From NCBI GenBank assembly GCA_019411205.1, contig DXRF01000009.1:1-28288 (forward strand): 28,288 nt of DNA. Direction: 5' to 3'. Origin of the DNA: Parabacteroides sp. GTDB lineage: Bacteria > Bacteroidota > Bacteroidia > Bacteroidales > Tannerellaceae. The notes beneath the pieces are model-generated. The model did not search any database. It had not been told where the DNA came from and saw nothing but the letters and a program-made list of their open reading frames with translations. The translations under genes were made by a program, and so were the position numbers. Positions 15,299 to 22,863 of this stretch are shown one piece after another (position 1 is the stretch's first letter; each line of letters starts with the position of its first letter).

Positions 15299-16066
15299 AT
15301 GGTTTATCTGAAGCAAATCAAACTAATCAATCCGGACGAGGTATCGGGACCGGTAGAAGAACTGAAATATCCGTACAAAGCGGCTGCCGTACGGTATATG
15401 GACGAACTGGTATTCACGAAACCCGTCACGTTTCTGGTGGGAGAAAACGGGATCGGTAAATCGACTTTATTAGAGGCCGTCATGTATAAATACGAGAGGC
15501 GTAACGAAGATTTACAAGGCATGCTGAACGACGGTGACGAAAGCCACAAGGTGCTCGCCAACGTCTTGCCCGACCAGATTCGTTTAGTGGAGGTACGCAA
15601 GCCGGACGACCATTTCTTTTTCCGTGCCGAATCCTTTTTCGACCATGCCCGCGAGATCGACGCCCAGTCGATGCGCGACATCCTCAAATACGGGCGCGAC
15701 TACTCCATGGCACGCTATGGAGGGCGACGTCTGCTGGAACAGTCGCACGGTGAAAGTTTCCTCAGCACATTCCTCCACTACGGAGAACGGAACATGCTCT
15801 ACATCCTCGACGAACCGGAGGCAGCCCTTTCCCCCCAGCGCCAACTGTCACTGCTCGTACGGATAAAAGAATTGGTGGACCAGGGATGCCAGCTCATCAT
15901 CTCCACCCATTCGCCGATACTGATGGCTTACCCGGGAGCCGACATCTACAACATAGAAGAAGACGGTGCCCGCCTGACTTCTTTTGAGGAAACAGAACAT
16001 TACCAACTGACGAAATATTTCCTGACACACACAGAACAGATGCTCCGCGAATTGAGAATCGTCTAA
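15299..16066 (+). CDS. AAA/ABC-type ATPase, COG3910-like
   Basis: 255-residue soluble ATPase with all ABC-class motifs: Walker A GENGIGKST (48-56), a signature-like SHGES, Walker B LYILDEPEAALS and H-loop ISTHSP. No membrane segment and no partner permease are present. The short length and the ILDEPEAALS/STHSP combination fit the group called predicted ATPase COG3910 (from memory); its role is unknown. I chose the ATG at 15299 (MVYLKQIKLINPDE). The longer TTG-initiated frame from 15215 adds 28 residues that do not resemble the family. The gene is divergent from the sigma-54 efflux operon and shares the intergenic region that holds the candidate activator sites. Confidence 0.85.
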   Translation: MVYLKQIKLINPDEVSGPVEELKYPYKAAAVRYMDELVFTKPVTFLVGENGIGKSTLLEAVMYKYERRNEDLQGMLNDGDESHKVLANVLPDQIRLVEVRKPDDHFFFRAESFFDHAREIDAQSMRDILKYGRDYSMARYGGRRLLEQSHGESFLSTFLHYGERNMLYILDEPEAALSPQRQLSLLVRIKELVDQGCQLIISTHSPILMAYPGADIYNIEEDGARLTSFEETEHYQLTKYFLTHTEQMLRELRIV

Positions 16067-16082
16067 TCCGATCCATACGAAT

Positions 16083-16099
16083 GGGAGATTATCTCTCCC
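16083..16099. terminator. weak hairpin between convergent genes
   Basis: GGGAGA (16083-16088), a 5-base loop, then TCTCCC (16094-16099). It overlaps the stop codon of the flavin reductase-like gene and lies 17 bases after the ATPase stop. No T-run follows on either strand, so it is at best a weak terminator. Confidence 0.35.
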
Positions 16100-16595
16100 A
16101 GGCATTTAGGATTTCCGCCACATAAACGTTATGCGGATTCCCTGCCATTGCGCTATACCACTTCTCGTATAAGGCGGGATCGACAAAATGATCCTTATCC
16201 ATCTTGGTCACGTAAAGGGTTTTGCATTCGAGTGTCAGGCGCGATTCCTCGAAACAAGGAGTACCCAGATCGGTAAAATAAGGCGTCAAACCTGTCGCAG
16301 CCACCTTGTTGATATCCCGTCCCGATTTCGACCCGCAAATCTTGTGGACAGCCTTATGCTCTTCTCCCAAGAAGGACAGCGTGAAAACGCCCTTCGCATC
16401 GACAAACTCGCGAGTATAACGTTCCGGACGGATAAAGACGAACACTACCGGCTTATTCCACAGGAAACCTACGCCACCCCAACTTGCCGTCATCATGTTG
16501 AACTTGTCCTTGTCGCCAGCGCTTACCAGCATCCACTCTTTTCCGATAATCTCTATAAAATTGTCTTTGACCAGACTCGGTTCTATTACTTTCAT
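16089..16595 (-). CDS. flavin reductase-like / flavoredoxin-type FMN-binding protein
   Basis: 168-residue cytoplasmic protein of the FMN-binding split-barrel family (flavin reductase-like domain). The characteristic parts are MLVSAGDKDKFNMMTASWGGVGFLWNKPVV, the FMN contact FVFIRPERYTREFVD, and GVFTLSFLGEEHK. The C-terminal half (SRLTLECKTLYVTKMDKDHF) is typical of the flavoredoxin-like members of Bacteroidetes and Desulfovibrio. The electron donor and acceptor cannot be told from sequence. The gene stands alone with its own promoter and converges with the ATPase gene. Confidence 0.88.
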   Translation of the reverse strand: MKVIEPSLVKDNFIEIIGKEWMLVSAGDKDKFNMMTASWGGVGFLWNKPVVFVFIRPERYTREFVDAKGVFTLSFLGEEHKAVHKICGSKSGRDINKVAATGLTPYFTDLGTPCFEESRLTLECKTLYVTKMDKDHFVDPALYEKWYSAMAGNPHNVYVAEILNAWER

Positions 16596-16621
16596 AAATT
16601 CATACCTTGTTAATAATCTTT

Positions 16622-16655
16622 CAAAGATACAGAAATATTTATTTGTGTGTGCAAA
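16622..16655 (-). promoter_or_regulatory. promoter of the flavin reductase-like gene
   Basis: On the minus strand: TTTG (16655-16652), 22 bases, then TATCTTTG (16629-16622), an exact TAnnTTTG -7 element. Predicted start is near 16615, giving a leader of about 20 bases to the ATG at 16595. Confidence 0.7.
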
Positions 16656-16665
16656 ATCTAATACT

Positions 16666-16697
16666 CTTGTCCATACAGAATATTTTCTTTAGGTTTG
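16666..16697 (+). promoter_or_regulatory. promoter of the alanine symporter gene
   Basis: CTTG (16666-16669), 20 bases, then TAGGTTTG (16690-16697), an exact -7 element. The predicted start is near 16704, downstream of the in-frame start at 16695. This supports the ATG at 16740 as the true start. Confidence 0.68.
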
Positions 16698-16739
16698 CAT
16701 CTTAATATTCACGTAATTACCAAGACGATAAACTGCCAA

Positions 16740-18140
16740 ATGGAAATACTGAACAACTGGATTAGCGGGATTAATGACCTCCTATGGTCGTATGTTTTAA
16801 TTATCATGCTGTTAGGATGCGCCTTCCGGTTCACTTTCAAAACCCGTTTCGTCCAGTTCCGTATGTTCCGGGAGATGATACGCGTGCTCGGCGACTCCGC
16901 CAACAAAGCCCATGAAGGTGAAAAGCACATCTCATCCTTCCAAGCGTTTGCCGTATCACTCGCCAGCCGTGTCGGGACAGGCAACCTGGCAGGGGTAGCC
17001 ACTGCCGTCGCCGTAGGAGGTCCGGGAGCAGTGTTCTGGATGTGGATCATCGCCCTGTTAGGTTCGGCCAGCGCTTTTGTCGAATCTACACTCGCACAGC
17101 TTTACAAACGGAAAGGAAAAGATTCCTTCATCGGGGGGCCGGCCTACTATATGCGATACGGATTGGGACTGAAGTGGATGGGCACACTGTTTGCCATCCT
17201 AACCTCCGTCACCTTTGGTTTCGCGTTCAACTCGGTACAAAGCAACACGATCTGCGCCGCCATGCAAGGATCGTTCGGTTTTGATCCGAAGATCATAGGT
17301 GCGATACTGACGACGCTGACACTTGCCATTATCTTCGGAGGAATCCAGCGAATAGCCAAAGTCAGCAGCGTGATCGTCCCCATAATGGCATTGGGATACG
17401 TGGTGCTCGCATCGGGGATCGTACTGTTCAATATCACGGAACTGCCGGCTGTCATCAAACTGATCGTAAGCAGCGCTTTCGGATGGGAACAAGCGGCAGG
17501 CGGTACGATCGGTGCCGCCCTGATGCAAGGGATCAAGCGCGGCTTGTTCAGCAACGAGGCCGGTATGGGATCGGCTCCGAACGTAGCAGCCACGGCATCC
17601 GTCACACATCCGGTCAAACAGGGGTTAATCCAGACTTTGGGTGTTTTCACCGACACCCTGTTGATCTGTACCTGCACAGCTTTTATCATCCTGTTCAGCG
17701 GGGCGCCGTTGGACGGTTCGGTAAACGGGGTACAACTGACACAGCATGCGCTGACGCTCGAAGTGGGAAAAGCCGGAGGGATATTCGTTGCCATAGCGAT
17801 CCTCCTGTTCGCTTTCAGCAGCATTATCGGGAACTACTATTACGGAGAAGCGAACATCCGTTTCATCACCCCGAAAAAAAATGTGCTCTATATCTACCGT
17901 CTGGCAGTCGGCGGTATGGTGATGTTCGGGGCGCTGGCAAGCCTGGAACTCGCCTGGAGCCTGGCGGATATCACGATGGCTTTCATGACGATCTGCAATC
18001 TGGTCGCCATCTCGTTGCTGGGCAAGCAGGCCTTCCTGCTGCTGCACGATTACATTGCTCAGAAACGTAGCGGAATCAAGAGTCCCGTGTTCGACAAGAA
18101 CAAGCTGCCGGAACTGAAAGACAGGGCGGAGTGCTGGTAA
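16740..18140 (+). CDS. Na+/alanine symporter, AGCS family
   Basis: 466-residue inner-membrane amino-acid:cation symporter of the alanine/glycine:cation symporter (AGCS, SLC25-unrelated, LeuT-like) family. It should have about 11 transmembrane helices. The family signature is clear as FQAFAVSLASRVGTGNLAGVATAVAVGGPGAVFWMW, followed by GSASAFVESTLAQLYK and FIGGPAYYMRYGLG. Another conserved stretch is RGLFSNEAGMGSAPNVAATA in the middle. I chose the ATG at 16740 (MEILNNWISGINDLLWSYVL). The upstream start at 16695 lies within the -7 element. It ends 7 bases before the convergent M16 protease gene, with no obvious terminator between them. Confidence 0.95.
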   Translation: MEILNNWISGINDLLWSYVLIIMLLGCAFRFTFKTRFVQFRMFREMIRVLGDSANKAHEGEKHISSFQAFAVSLASRVGTGNLAGVATAVAVGGPGAVFWMWIIALLGSASAFVESTLAQLYKRKGKDSFIGGPAYYMRYGLGLKWMGTLFAILTSVTFGFAFNSVQSNTICAAMQGSFGFDPKIIGAILTTLTLAIIFGGIQRIAKVSSVIVPIMALGYVVLASGIVLFNITELPAVIKLIVSSAFGWEQAAGGTIGAALMQGIKRGLFSNEAGMGSAPNVAATASVTHPVKQGLIQTLGVFTDTLLICTCTAFIILFSGAPLDGSVNGVQLTQHALTLEVGKAGGIFVAIAILLFAFSSIIGNYYYGEANIRFITPKKNVLYIYRLAVGGMVMFGALASLELAWSLADITMAFMTICNLVAISLLGKQAFLLLHDYIAQKRSGIKSPVFDKNKLPELKDRAECW

Positions 18141-18147
18141 ACGCTTC

Positions 18148-19374
18148 TTATTGATAGATTAGGCTGAACAACCGTTCAGGTGCAAAGACCTCGTTGGCGA
18201 CCTCCTGTATCTCTTCGGCAGTCAGCCTTTCCACCTTGGCAAAAACTTCCGGCAGAGTGTCGTAGCGGTTATAATGGAGAAAGCTCTTTCCCAGCCCCAA
18301 AAACAGACCTTCCCGGTTATCGCCGGAGACACCCAACTGCCCGATCACCTGCTTCTTGGCCGCCGCCAACTGGGTTGCGGTCAGCTTCACATCGCGCAGC
18401 TTCGCCAGTTCCTTGTGAACGAGCCTGATCGCCTTCTCCTTGTTCTTCGGATCGGTTCCGAAATAGATGCTTGCCAGTCCCGTATCGGTATAAGAAGTCA
18501 CGTTCGACTCTACGTTATAAACAAGCCCGTTCTTTTCCCGGAGAGAGACATTCAAACGGTTGTTCATCCCCGGACCTCCCAAGAGGTTGTTCAGCAGAAA
18601 CAGCGGCAGGCGTTTCTCGTCGTGCATGCTGTATGCCCGTCCCCCGATCAGCACATGCGCCTGATGGGTATCCTTGTGTATCTGGCGGCTGACGGAAAGT
18701 ATCTCGCCGGGTACCGTCCGGTTACGTGCCGCCATCGGGAAAGCGATATCAGACAGGGTACTTTCCGCCATCTGCACAATCTTCTTGAACGGAATACGGC
18801 CCATCGAGAAGAACACCATGTTTTCAGGTGCATAAAAACGCCTCATAAACGACTTGCCGGACTCGCTGTCGAAACCGAGCAGCGACTGCTCGTCTCCCAA
18901 GATATTATGTCCCAATGCATGACCGTCGAACAGCAGATTCTCGAACTCATCGAAGATCAGCTCCGAAGGACTGTCCTCGTACGAATTGATTTCATCCAGG
19001 ATCACGTCCACCTCCTTCTCGATCTCCTGCTCCGGAAACTGCGAATGGAACACCAGGTCGGTCAGCAGTTCGAAAGCCCGCCGGAAATGCTCCTCCATAA
19101 AGATGGAATAGACGAAAGTCTCCTCCTTCGTGGTATAGGCGTTCAGCTCTCCTCCCACATTCTCCATCCGGTTCAGGATATGCCAAGACTTACGTTTTTC
19201 CGTTCCCTTGAATATCATGTGTTCGACAAAATGAGCCAAGCCGAACTCGTCTGCCTCCTCATCCCGTGTCCCGGCATTCACGGCAAACCCGCAATACGAT
19301 ACCGGAGAGGCAGAAGGAAGATGTACGATACGCAAACCGTTCGGTAAAATATGTGAGAAGTAATCTTTTTCCAT
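18148..19374 (-). CDS. M16-family zinc metallopeptidase
   Basis: 408-residue pitrilysin-type peptidase with an intact inverted zinc motif HFVEH (His48, Glu51, His52) and third ligand Glu128 in DVILDEINSYED. The spacing is HxxEH-x75-E, as in active M16 enzymes. The C-terminal half has the R...Y substrate-binding pair (LREKNGLVYNV). The length fits one M16B chain with two repeats (processing-protease-like), and no signal peptide is seen, so it is probably cytoplasmic. The ATG at 19374 (MEKDYFSHIL) is chosen because the longer start at 19398 falls in the promoter. It is divergent from the ORF6N gene. Confidence 0.93.
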   Translation of the reverse strand: MEKDYFSHILPNGLRIVHLPSASPVSYCGFAVNAGTRDEEADEFGLAHFVEHMIFKGTEKRKSWHILNRMENVGGELNAYTTKEETFVYSIFMEEHFRRAFELLTDLVFHSQFPEQEIEKEVDVILDEINSYEDSPSELIFDEFENLLFDGHALGHNILGDEQSLLGFDSESGKSFMRRFYAPENMVFFSMGRIPFKKIVQMAESTLSDIAFPMAARNRTVPGEILSVSRQIHKDTHQAHVLIGGRAYSMHDEKRLPLFLLNNLLGGPGMNNRLNVSLREKNGLVYNVESNVTSYTDTGLASIYFGTDPKNKEKAIRLVHKELAKLRDVKLTATQLAAAKKQVIGQLGVSGDNREGLFLGLGKSFLHYNRYDTLPEVFAKVERLTAEEIQEVANEVFAPERLFSLIYQ

Positions 19375-19395
19375 TATCCATTCATTTAGAGGGCA

Positions 19396-19403
19396 CAAAA
19401 GTA
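19396..19403 (-). promoter_or_regulatory. -7 element of the M16 protease gene
   Basis: TACTTTTG on the minus strand (19403-19396) is an exact TAnnTTTG match and predicts a start near 19389, 15 bases before the ATG at 19374. No -33 TTTG is seen at standard spacing. The box lies right beside the palindrome at 19405-19418. Confidence 0.6.
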
Positions 19404-19404
19404 C

Positions 19405-19418
19405 AACAAATATTTGTT
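19405..19418. repeat. 14-bp perfect palindrome in a divergent promoter region
   Basis: AACAAATATTTGTT reads the same on both strands. It abuts the -7 box of the M16 gene and contains the -33 TTTG of the ORF6N gene, so a protein bound here would affect both promoters. Candidate operator. Confidence 0.6.
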
Positions 19419-19443
19419 TACAGGCCTCTTTTAACTACCTTAG
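19413..19443 (+). promoter_or_regulatory. promoter of the ORF6N-domain gene
   Basis: TTTG (19413-19416), 19 bases, then TACCTTAG (19436-19443), one base off TAnnTTTG. The predicted start is near 19450, about 18 bases before the ATG at 19468. The spacing is ideal for the Bacteroidetes primary sigma factor. Confidence 0.6.
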
Positions 19444-19467
19444 CCGTCAAATTAAAAACTCTTTACT

Positions 19468-19998
19468 ATGGAATTACGGACGATACAGAGTAAGATTTAC
19501 GAGATCAGAGGGCAGAAGGTCATTTTAGATTTCGATCTGGCTGAATTATATCAATCAGATACCCGTTCCCTCAACCAAGCTGTCAAAAGGAATATAAAGC
19601 GTTTTCCTCCCGACTTTATGTTCCAACTAACCACCGATGAATGGTCTGTCTTGATATCACAATTTGTGACATCAAGTTGGGGTGGAACCCGCAAACGTCC
19701 CTTTGCATTTACAGAACAAGGAGTCGCCATGTTATCAGGACTGTTGAAAAGTGATATCGCAATAGAGGTGAATATTTCAATTATGCGTGCTTTCGTTGCC
19801 ATGCGCCAGTACCTGCTCAACTCCACTCCCTCGCCCCTGCTCAAAGAACTGAAAGACCGGATCGAGGCGTTAGAAGACATCACAGAGGAAAACGAAGAAA
19901 AATTTGACGAGATCTACCTTGCCTTGGCACAACTGGCACAAAAAAACAAACTGGACAATAAGCCCCGTAATCCAATAGGGTTCGCCAAACCACAATAA
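19468..19998 (+). CDS. ORF6N-domain (KilA-N/phage antirepressor-like) DNA-binding protein
   Basis: 176 residues. The N-terminal ~90 residues form an ORF6N domain: IYEIRGQKVILDFDLAELY, then a SLNQAVKRNIKRFPPDFMFQLT stretch and FAFTEQGVAMLSGLL. This domain is common in phage and plasmid proteins of the KilA-N/antirepressor class and in many Bacteroidetes chromosomes. The C-terminal ~55 residues form an acidic, leucine-spaced helix that is probably a coiled coil (LLKELKDRIEALEDITEENEEKFDEIYLALAQ). No phage structural or integrase gene is nearby, so it is a solitary chromosomal copy. Function unknown; a role as transcriptional regulator is an inference. Confidence 0.88.
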   Translation: MELRTIQSKIYEIRGQKVILDFDLAELYQSDTRSLNQAVKRNIKRFPPDFMFQLTTDEWSVLISQFVTSSWGGTRKRPFAFTEQGVAMLSGLLKSDIAIEVNISIMRAFVAMRQYLLNSTPSPLLKELKDRIEALEDITEENEEKFDEIYLALAQLAQKNKLDNKPRNPIGFAKPQ

Positions 19999-20059
19999 AG
20001 TACAAAAATATGCGCCTCCCGCTGTGTAGGTATCGTTAAAATAGATACTTTTGTACTTT
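19997..20059. repeat. 15-bp inverted repeat after the ORF6N gene, overlapping the next promoter
   Basis: AAAGTACAAAAATAT (19997-20011) and ATACTTTTGTACTTT (20045-20059) are complementary except at one position, with a 33-base spacer. The left arm starts at the ORF6N stop codon. The right arm contains the -7 element of the isomerase gene (TACTTTTG). The left arm contains TATTTTTG on the minus strand, also a TAnnTTTG match. It could act as an operator or an attenuating hairpin. Confidence 0.6.
20046..20053 (+). promoter_or_regulatory. -7 element of the isomerase-kinase operon
   Basis: TACTTTTG is an exact -7 match, and a second near-match follows at once (TACTTTG, 20054-20060). Predicted start is around 20060, with a leader of about 40 bases. 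No clear -33 element is seen. Confidence 0.5.
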
Positions 20060-20100
20060 GTTAAGTTCATAACACCATAATAGAATCATTTTTAAAGGCT

Positions 20101-20718
20101 ATGATAAACGAAGCAATCTCATCCATTCTGCAACAGGAAGCTGAAGCAGTACGCAATATTCCGATAACCAACGGCTATGAAGAAGCTGTGACACTCATTG
20201 TAAAACATGTACACGAACTCGGTGGAAACCTGATCACCAGCGGCATGGGAAAAGCAGGACAGATCGCCATGAACATCGCGACCACTTTCTGTTCGACCGG
20301 TACTCCCGCCTACTTCCTGCATCCCAGCGAAGCGCAGCATGGTGACCTCGGTATCGTCCGCAAGAACGATGTCATGTTGCTTATCTCCAATTCCGGCAAG
20401 ACACGCGAACTGCTCGAACTGGTGGAGTTGACACGCGGTCTCGTACCGGAGATGCAGTTTATCGTTATCACCGGCAACCCCGACAGCCCGCTGGCAGCCG
20501 AAGCGACGATCTGCCTGCCGACCGGTGCGCCGAAAGAAGTGTGCCCCTTAGGCCTCACCCCCACCACATCGACCACGGTCATGACGGTGATAGGCGACCT
20601 GTTGGTAGTCGGCACGATGAAACGCATCAACTTCGGCTATCCCGACTATGCCAAACGGCATCACGGCGGTTACCTGGGTTCGAAAAGCCGCGAACAGTGT
20701 AAAACAGGAAACAAATAA
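20101..20718 (+). CDS. SIS-domain sugar-phosphate isomerase, arabinose-5-phosphate isomerase-like
   Basis: 205 residues consisting of one SIS domain. Visible motifs are SGMGKAG (47-53), HPSEAQHGDLG with His80, and SNSGKTRE (96-103). These are the hallmarks of the KpsF/GutQ/KdsD group that interconverts ribulose-5-phosphate and arabinose-5-phosphate, the first step to Kdo. The usual C-terminal pair of CBS domains is missing. Single-domain enzymes of this activity are known from Bacteroides (from memory), so this is probably normal rather than a truncation. A 6-phospho-3-hexuloisomerase-like role is the main alternative. It lies 5 bases before a PfkB-type sugar kinase, so they form an operon. 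Confidence 0.8.
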   Translation: MINEAISSILQQEAEAVRNIPITNGYEEAVTLIVKHVHELGGNLITSGMGKAGQIAMNIATTFCSTGTPAYFLHPSEAQHGDLGIVRKNDVMLLISNSGKTRELLELVELTRGLVPEMQFIVITGNPDSPLAAEATICLPTGAPKEVCPLGLTPTTSTTVMTVIGDLLVVGTMKRINFGYPDYAKRHHGGYLGSKSREQCKTGNK

Positions 20719-20723
20719 ACAGC

Positions 20724-21653
20724 ATGAGGAAGGTAATCGGCATCGGAGAAACCATTCTCGACATCATTTTCAGGAATAACCAGCCCCATACGGCAGTACC
20801 CGGCGGATCGACCTTCAACGGCCTCATCTCGTTAGGACGCCTCGGAGTACCCGTCTCCTTCATCAGCGAGGTAGGCAATGACCGTGTCGGCGACATCATC
20901 CGCGACTTCATGGTGGAAAACAACCTTTCCACCCGCTACGTCGACCGTTTTCCGGATGGCAAAAGCCCGATCTCGCTCGCATTCTTGGACGATGACAGCA
21001 ATGCCAACTACACCTTCTACAAGGACTATCCGAAACAACGCCTCGACGTGCCCCTTCCGGAGATCAACGAAGACGACATTTTCATCTACGGCTCCTATTA
21101 TTCGCTGAACCCCGCGCTCAGGGAACGGATGGTGGAGTTCCTCGACTATGCCCGCCAGCGCAAGGCGATCCTCTACTACGACCCGAATTTTCGCAAGGCG
21201 CACGCCCACGAAGCGATACGTCTCACTCCGACATTACTCGAAAACTTCGAATATGCCGATATCGTACGCGGCTCGGACGAGGACTTCCTCAACATCTTCG
21301 GGGATGCAGACAGTGAGAAGGTCTACACCGAGCATATCCGTTTCTACTGCGACCGTTTCATCACCACCCACGGAGCCGGAGGCGTAAACCTTTACCACGG
21401 CGACCAGCACCATCATTTCGACTCACCCGCCATCCGTCCGATCAGTACGATCGGGGCCGGCGACAACTTCAATGCAGGCATCCTCTACGGTCTGTTAAAA
21501 TATAATGTCCGCCATCACGATCTCGCCACCCTCCCCCAGGAGACATGGGCGGACATCATCCGGTGCGGGATTGACCTGGCTACCGAGGTTTGCCACAGCT
21601 ACGACAATTACATTTCTAAAGAATTTGCAACCTCCTACCTCTCCCAGTCTTAA
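20724..21653 (+). CDS. PfkB-family carbohydrate kinase
   Basis: 309-residue ribokinase/fructokinase-type kinase. The N-terminal signature region is VPGGSTFNGLISLGRLGVPVSFISEVGNDRVG. The C-terminal signature is STIGAGDNFNAGILYG, with the catalytic base Asp247 and the GAGD anion hole. The order of domains and the length are normal. The sugar cannot be told from sequence. Being directly behind the SIS isomerase (5-base gap) suggests that both act on the same sugar-phosphate pool. No terminator is seen after it. Confidence 0.9.
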   Translation: MRKVIGIGETILDIIFRNNQPHTAVPGGSTFNGLISLGRLGVPVSFISEVGNDRVGDIIRDFMVENNLSTRYVDRFPDGKSPISLAFLDDDSNANYTFYKDYPKQRLDVPLPEINEDDIFIYGSYYSLNPALRERMVEFLDYARQRKAILYYDPNFRKAHAHEAIRLTPTLLENFEYADIVRGSDEDFLNIFGDADSEKVYTEHIRFYCDRFITTHGAGGVNLYHGDQHHHFDSPAIRPISTIGAGDNFNAGILYGLLKYNVRHHDLATLPQETWADIIRCGIDLATEVCHSYDNYISKEFATSYLSQS

Positions 21654-21702
21654 ATATCATTAACCGGAAAGATAAAGGGGTATAAAGACACATGTTTTTC
21701 AC

Positions 21703-21710
21703 TATCTTTG
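21703..21710 (+). promoter_or_regulatory. -7 element of the phosphatase-like lipoprotein gene
   Basis: TATCTTTG, an exact TAnnTTTG match. Predicted start is near 21717, which places the ATG at 21717 at or before the transcript start and makes the ATG at 21732 the better start codon. No -33 TTTG is seen. Confidence 0.6.
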
Positions 21711-21731
21711 CTTTGCATGAGTAGTAGAAGT

Positions 21732-22796
21732 ATGATATTGAAACAGATTCTTTTCTTGTTCACCAGTGTAATCTTACTGGCAGGGTGCAGCTCCGGCAGA
21801 GCACCTGAAATTCGTGCCATATGCTTACGTGACGACATTGGCAACTATATTATCAAATGGGAAACAGACCCCCATACCGACGGGACGATGAAACTTTATG
21901 TATCCGACACCCCCAACTCGTTCGACATGTCGCAACCGTGTGGCTACGCCAACATCAACGACGGGAGAATAACCTACATCACAAACGACAACATCACCCG
22001 CAAATACTTCCTCCTGTCGTTCAACGATAAATACTACCGTACCGTCGGCGCCCGCTCGGTACAGATGGACAGCGTCCAGAACCTGCGCGACATAGGAGGC
22101 TATTTCAGCGAACACGAGAACCGCATGACCAGCTGGGGCAAGATATTCCGCTCAGGAGAGCTCAAGGCGCTTAGCCGCAACGACACGATCCGGTTGGACA
22201 ACCTGAAGATCAAAACAGTTATCGACCTCCGGGGAGAAGACGAGATAGCCCTTGCACCGGAAAAATATACAGGAGCAAACATCATCTCCATTCCGATCCC
22301 GGTAAAAGGCAAAGAACAGATTGCCCGGCGCCTGGAAGAAGGACGCATACGCAAAGGCGACGGACTCGTCTACATGCAGGATACCTACATCAGCTACGTG
22401 ACAGACGAGAGCGAACAGTTCGGCAAAGCCTTAAGAGTTTTCCTCGATAAGGACAACTACCCGATCCTCGTGAATTGTTCGTTAGGCAAAGACCGCGCAG
22501 GCTTCTTGACCGCCATGCTGTTGACGGCCCTCGACGTGCCCGAAGAAACAATCATGAAGGACTATATGGCCTCAAATAATCATATCAACCTGAGACACCT
22601 TGCCTATATGGCACGCAGCCTCAATACGGACGCTCAGGAAACCATCACCGTCCTGCTGGGAGCAGACGAGACATGGCTGGACTTGGCCTTCCATAAAATA
22701 AAGAAAGAGTATGGCTCAACTGACAAATATTTGTCAAAAGGGCTGCATCTTACGGAAAAAGAGCGCGATACACTAAAAGATATTATCCTACACTGA
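21732..22796 (+). CDS. tyrosine-phosphatase-like lipoprotein (Y_phosphatase3 type)
   Basis: 354 residues with a lipoprotein signal (LLAGCSSG), so it is membrane-anchored on the periplasmic or outer side. After a ~95-residue N-terminal region, probably a beta-sandwich, comes a phosphatase domain of the Tyr_phosphatase-2/Y_phosphatase3 type: NLRDIGGY, GKIFRSGEL, VIDLRGEDE and the CX5R loop CSLGKDRAG (Cys249, Arg255). The residue before the catalytic cysteine is Asn instead of the usual His, and the residue after the arginine is Ala instead of Thr/Ser. The nucleophile and arginine are intact, so activity is likely but may be altered. Phosphoprotein or phosphoinositide substrates are both possible. 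The ATG at 21717 is the alternative start. Confidence 0.86.
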   Translation: MILKQILFLFTSVILLAGCSSGRAPEIRAICLRDDIGNYIIKWETDPHTDGTMKLYVSDTPNSFDMSQPCGYANINDGRITYITNDNITRKYFLLSFNDKYYRTVGARSVQMDSVQNLRDIGGYFSEHENRMTSWGKIFRSGELKALSRNDTIRLDNLKIKTVIDLRGEDEIALAPEKYTGANIISIPIPVKGKEQIARRLEEGRIRKGDGLVYMQDTYISYVTDESEQFGKALRVFLDKDNYPILVNCSLGKDRAGFLTAMLLTALDVPEETIMKDYMASNNHINLRHLAYMARSLNTDAQETITVLLGADETWLDLAFHKIKKEYGSTDKYLSKGLHLTEKERDTLKDIILH

Positions 22797-22817
22797 TAGG
22801 TATCCGAATAATTTGCG

Positions 22818-22825
22818 TACCTTTG
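22818..22825 (+). promoter_or_regulatory. -7 element of the DEAD-box helicase gene
   Basis: TACCTTTG, an exact TAnnTTTG match, 22 bases after the phosphatase stop. Predicted start is near 22832, giving a leader of about 32 bases before the proposed TTG start. The leader is very AT-rich. Confidence 0.62.
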
Positions 22826-22863
22826 CCCACTCTGAATTATTATATATACACATATATCACATT

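Noticed and set aside
19468..19998. Prophage remnant around the ORF6N gene
   Set aside because: No integrase, structural or repeat-flanked attachment site is seen; neighbours are ordinary chromosomal genes.
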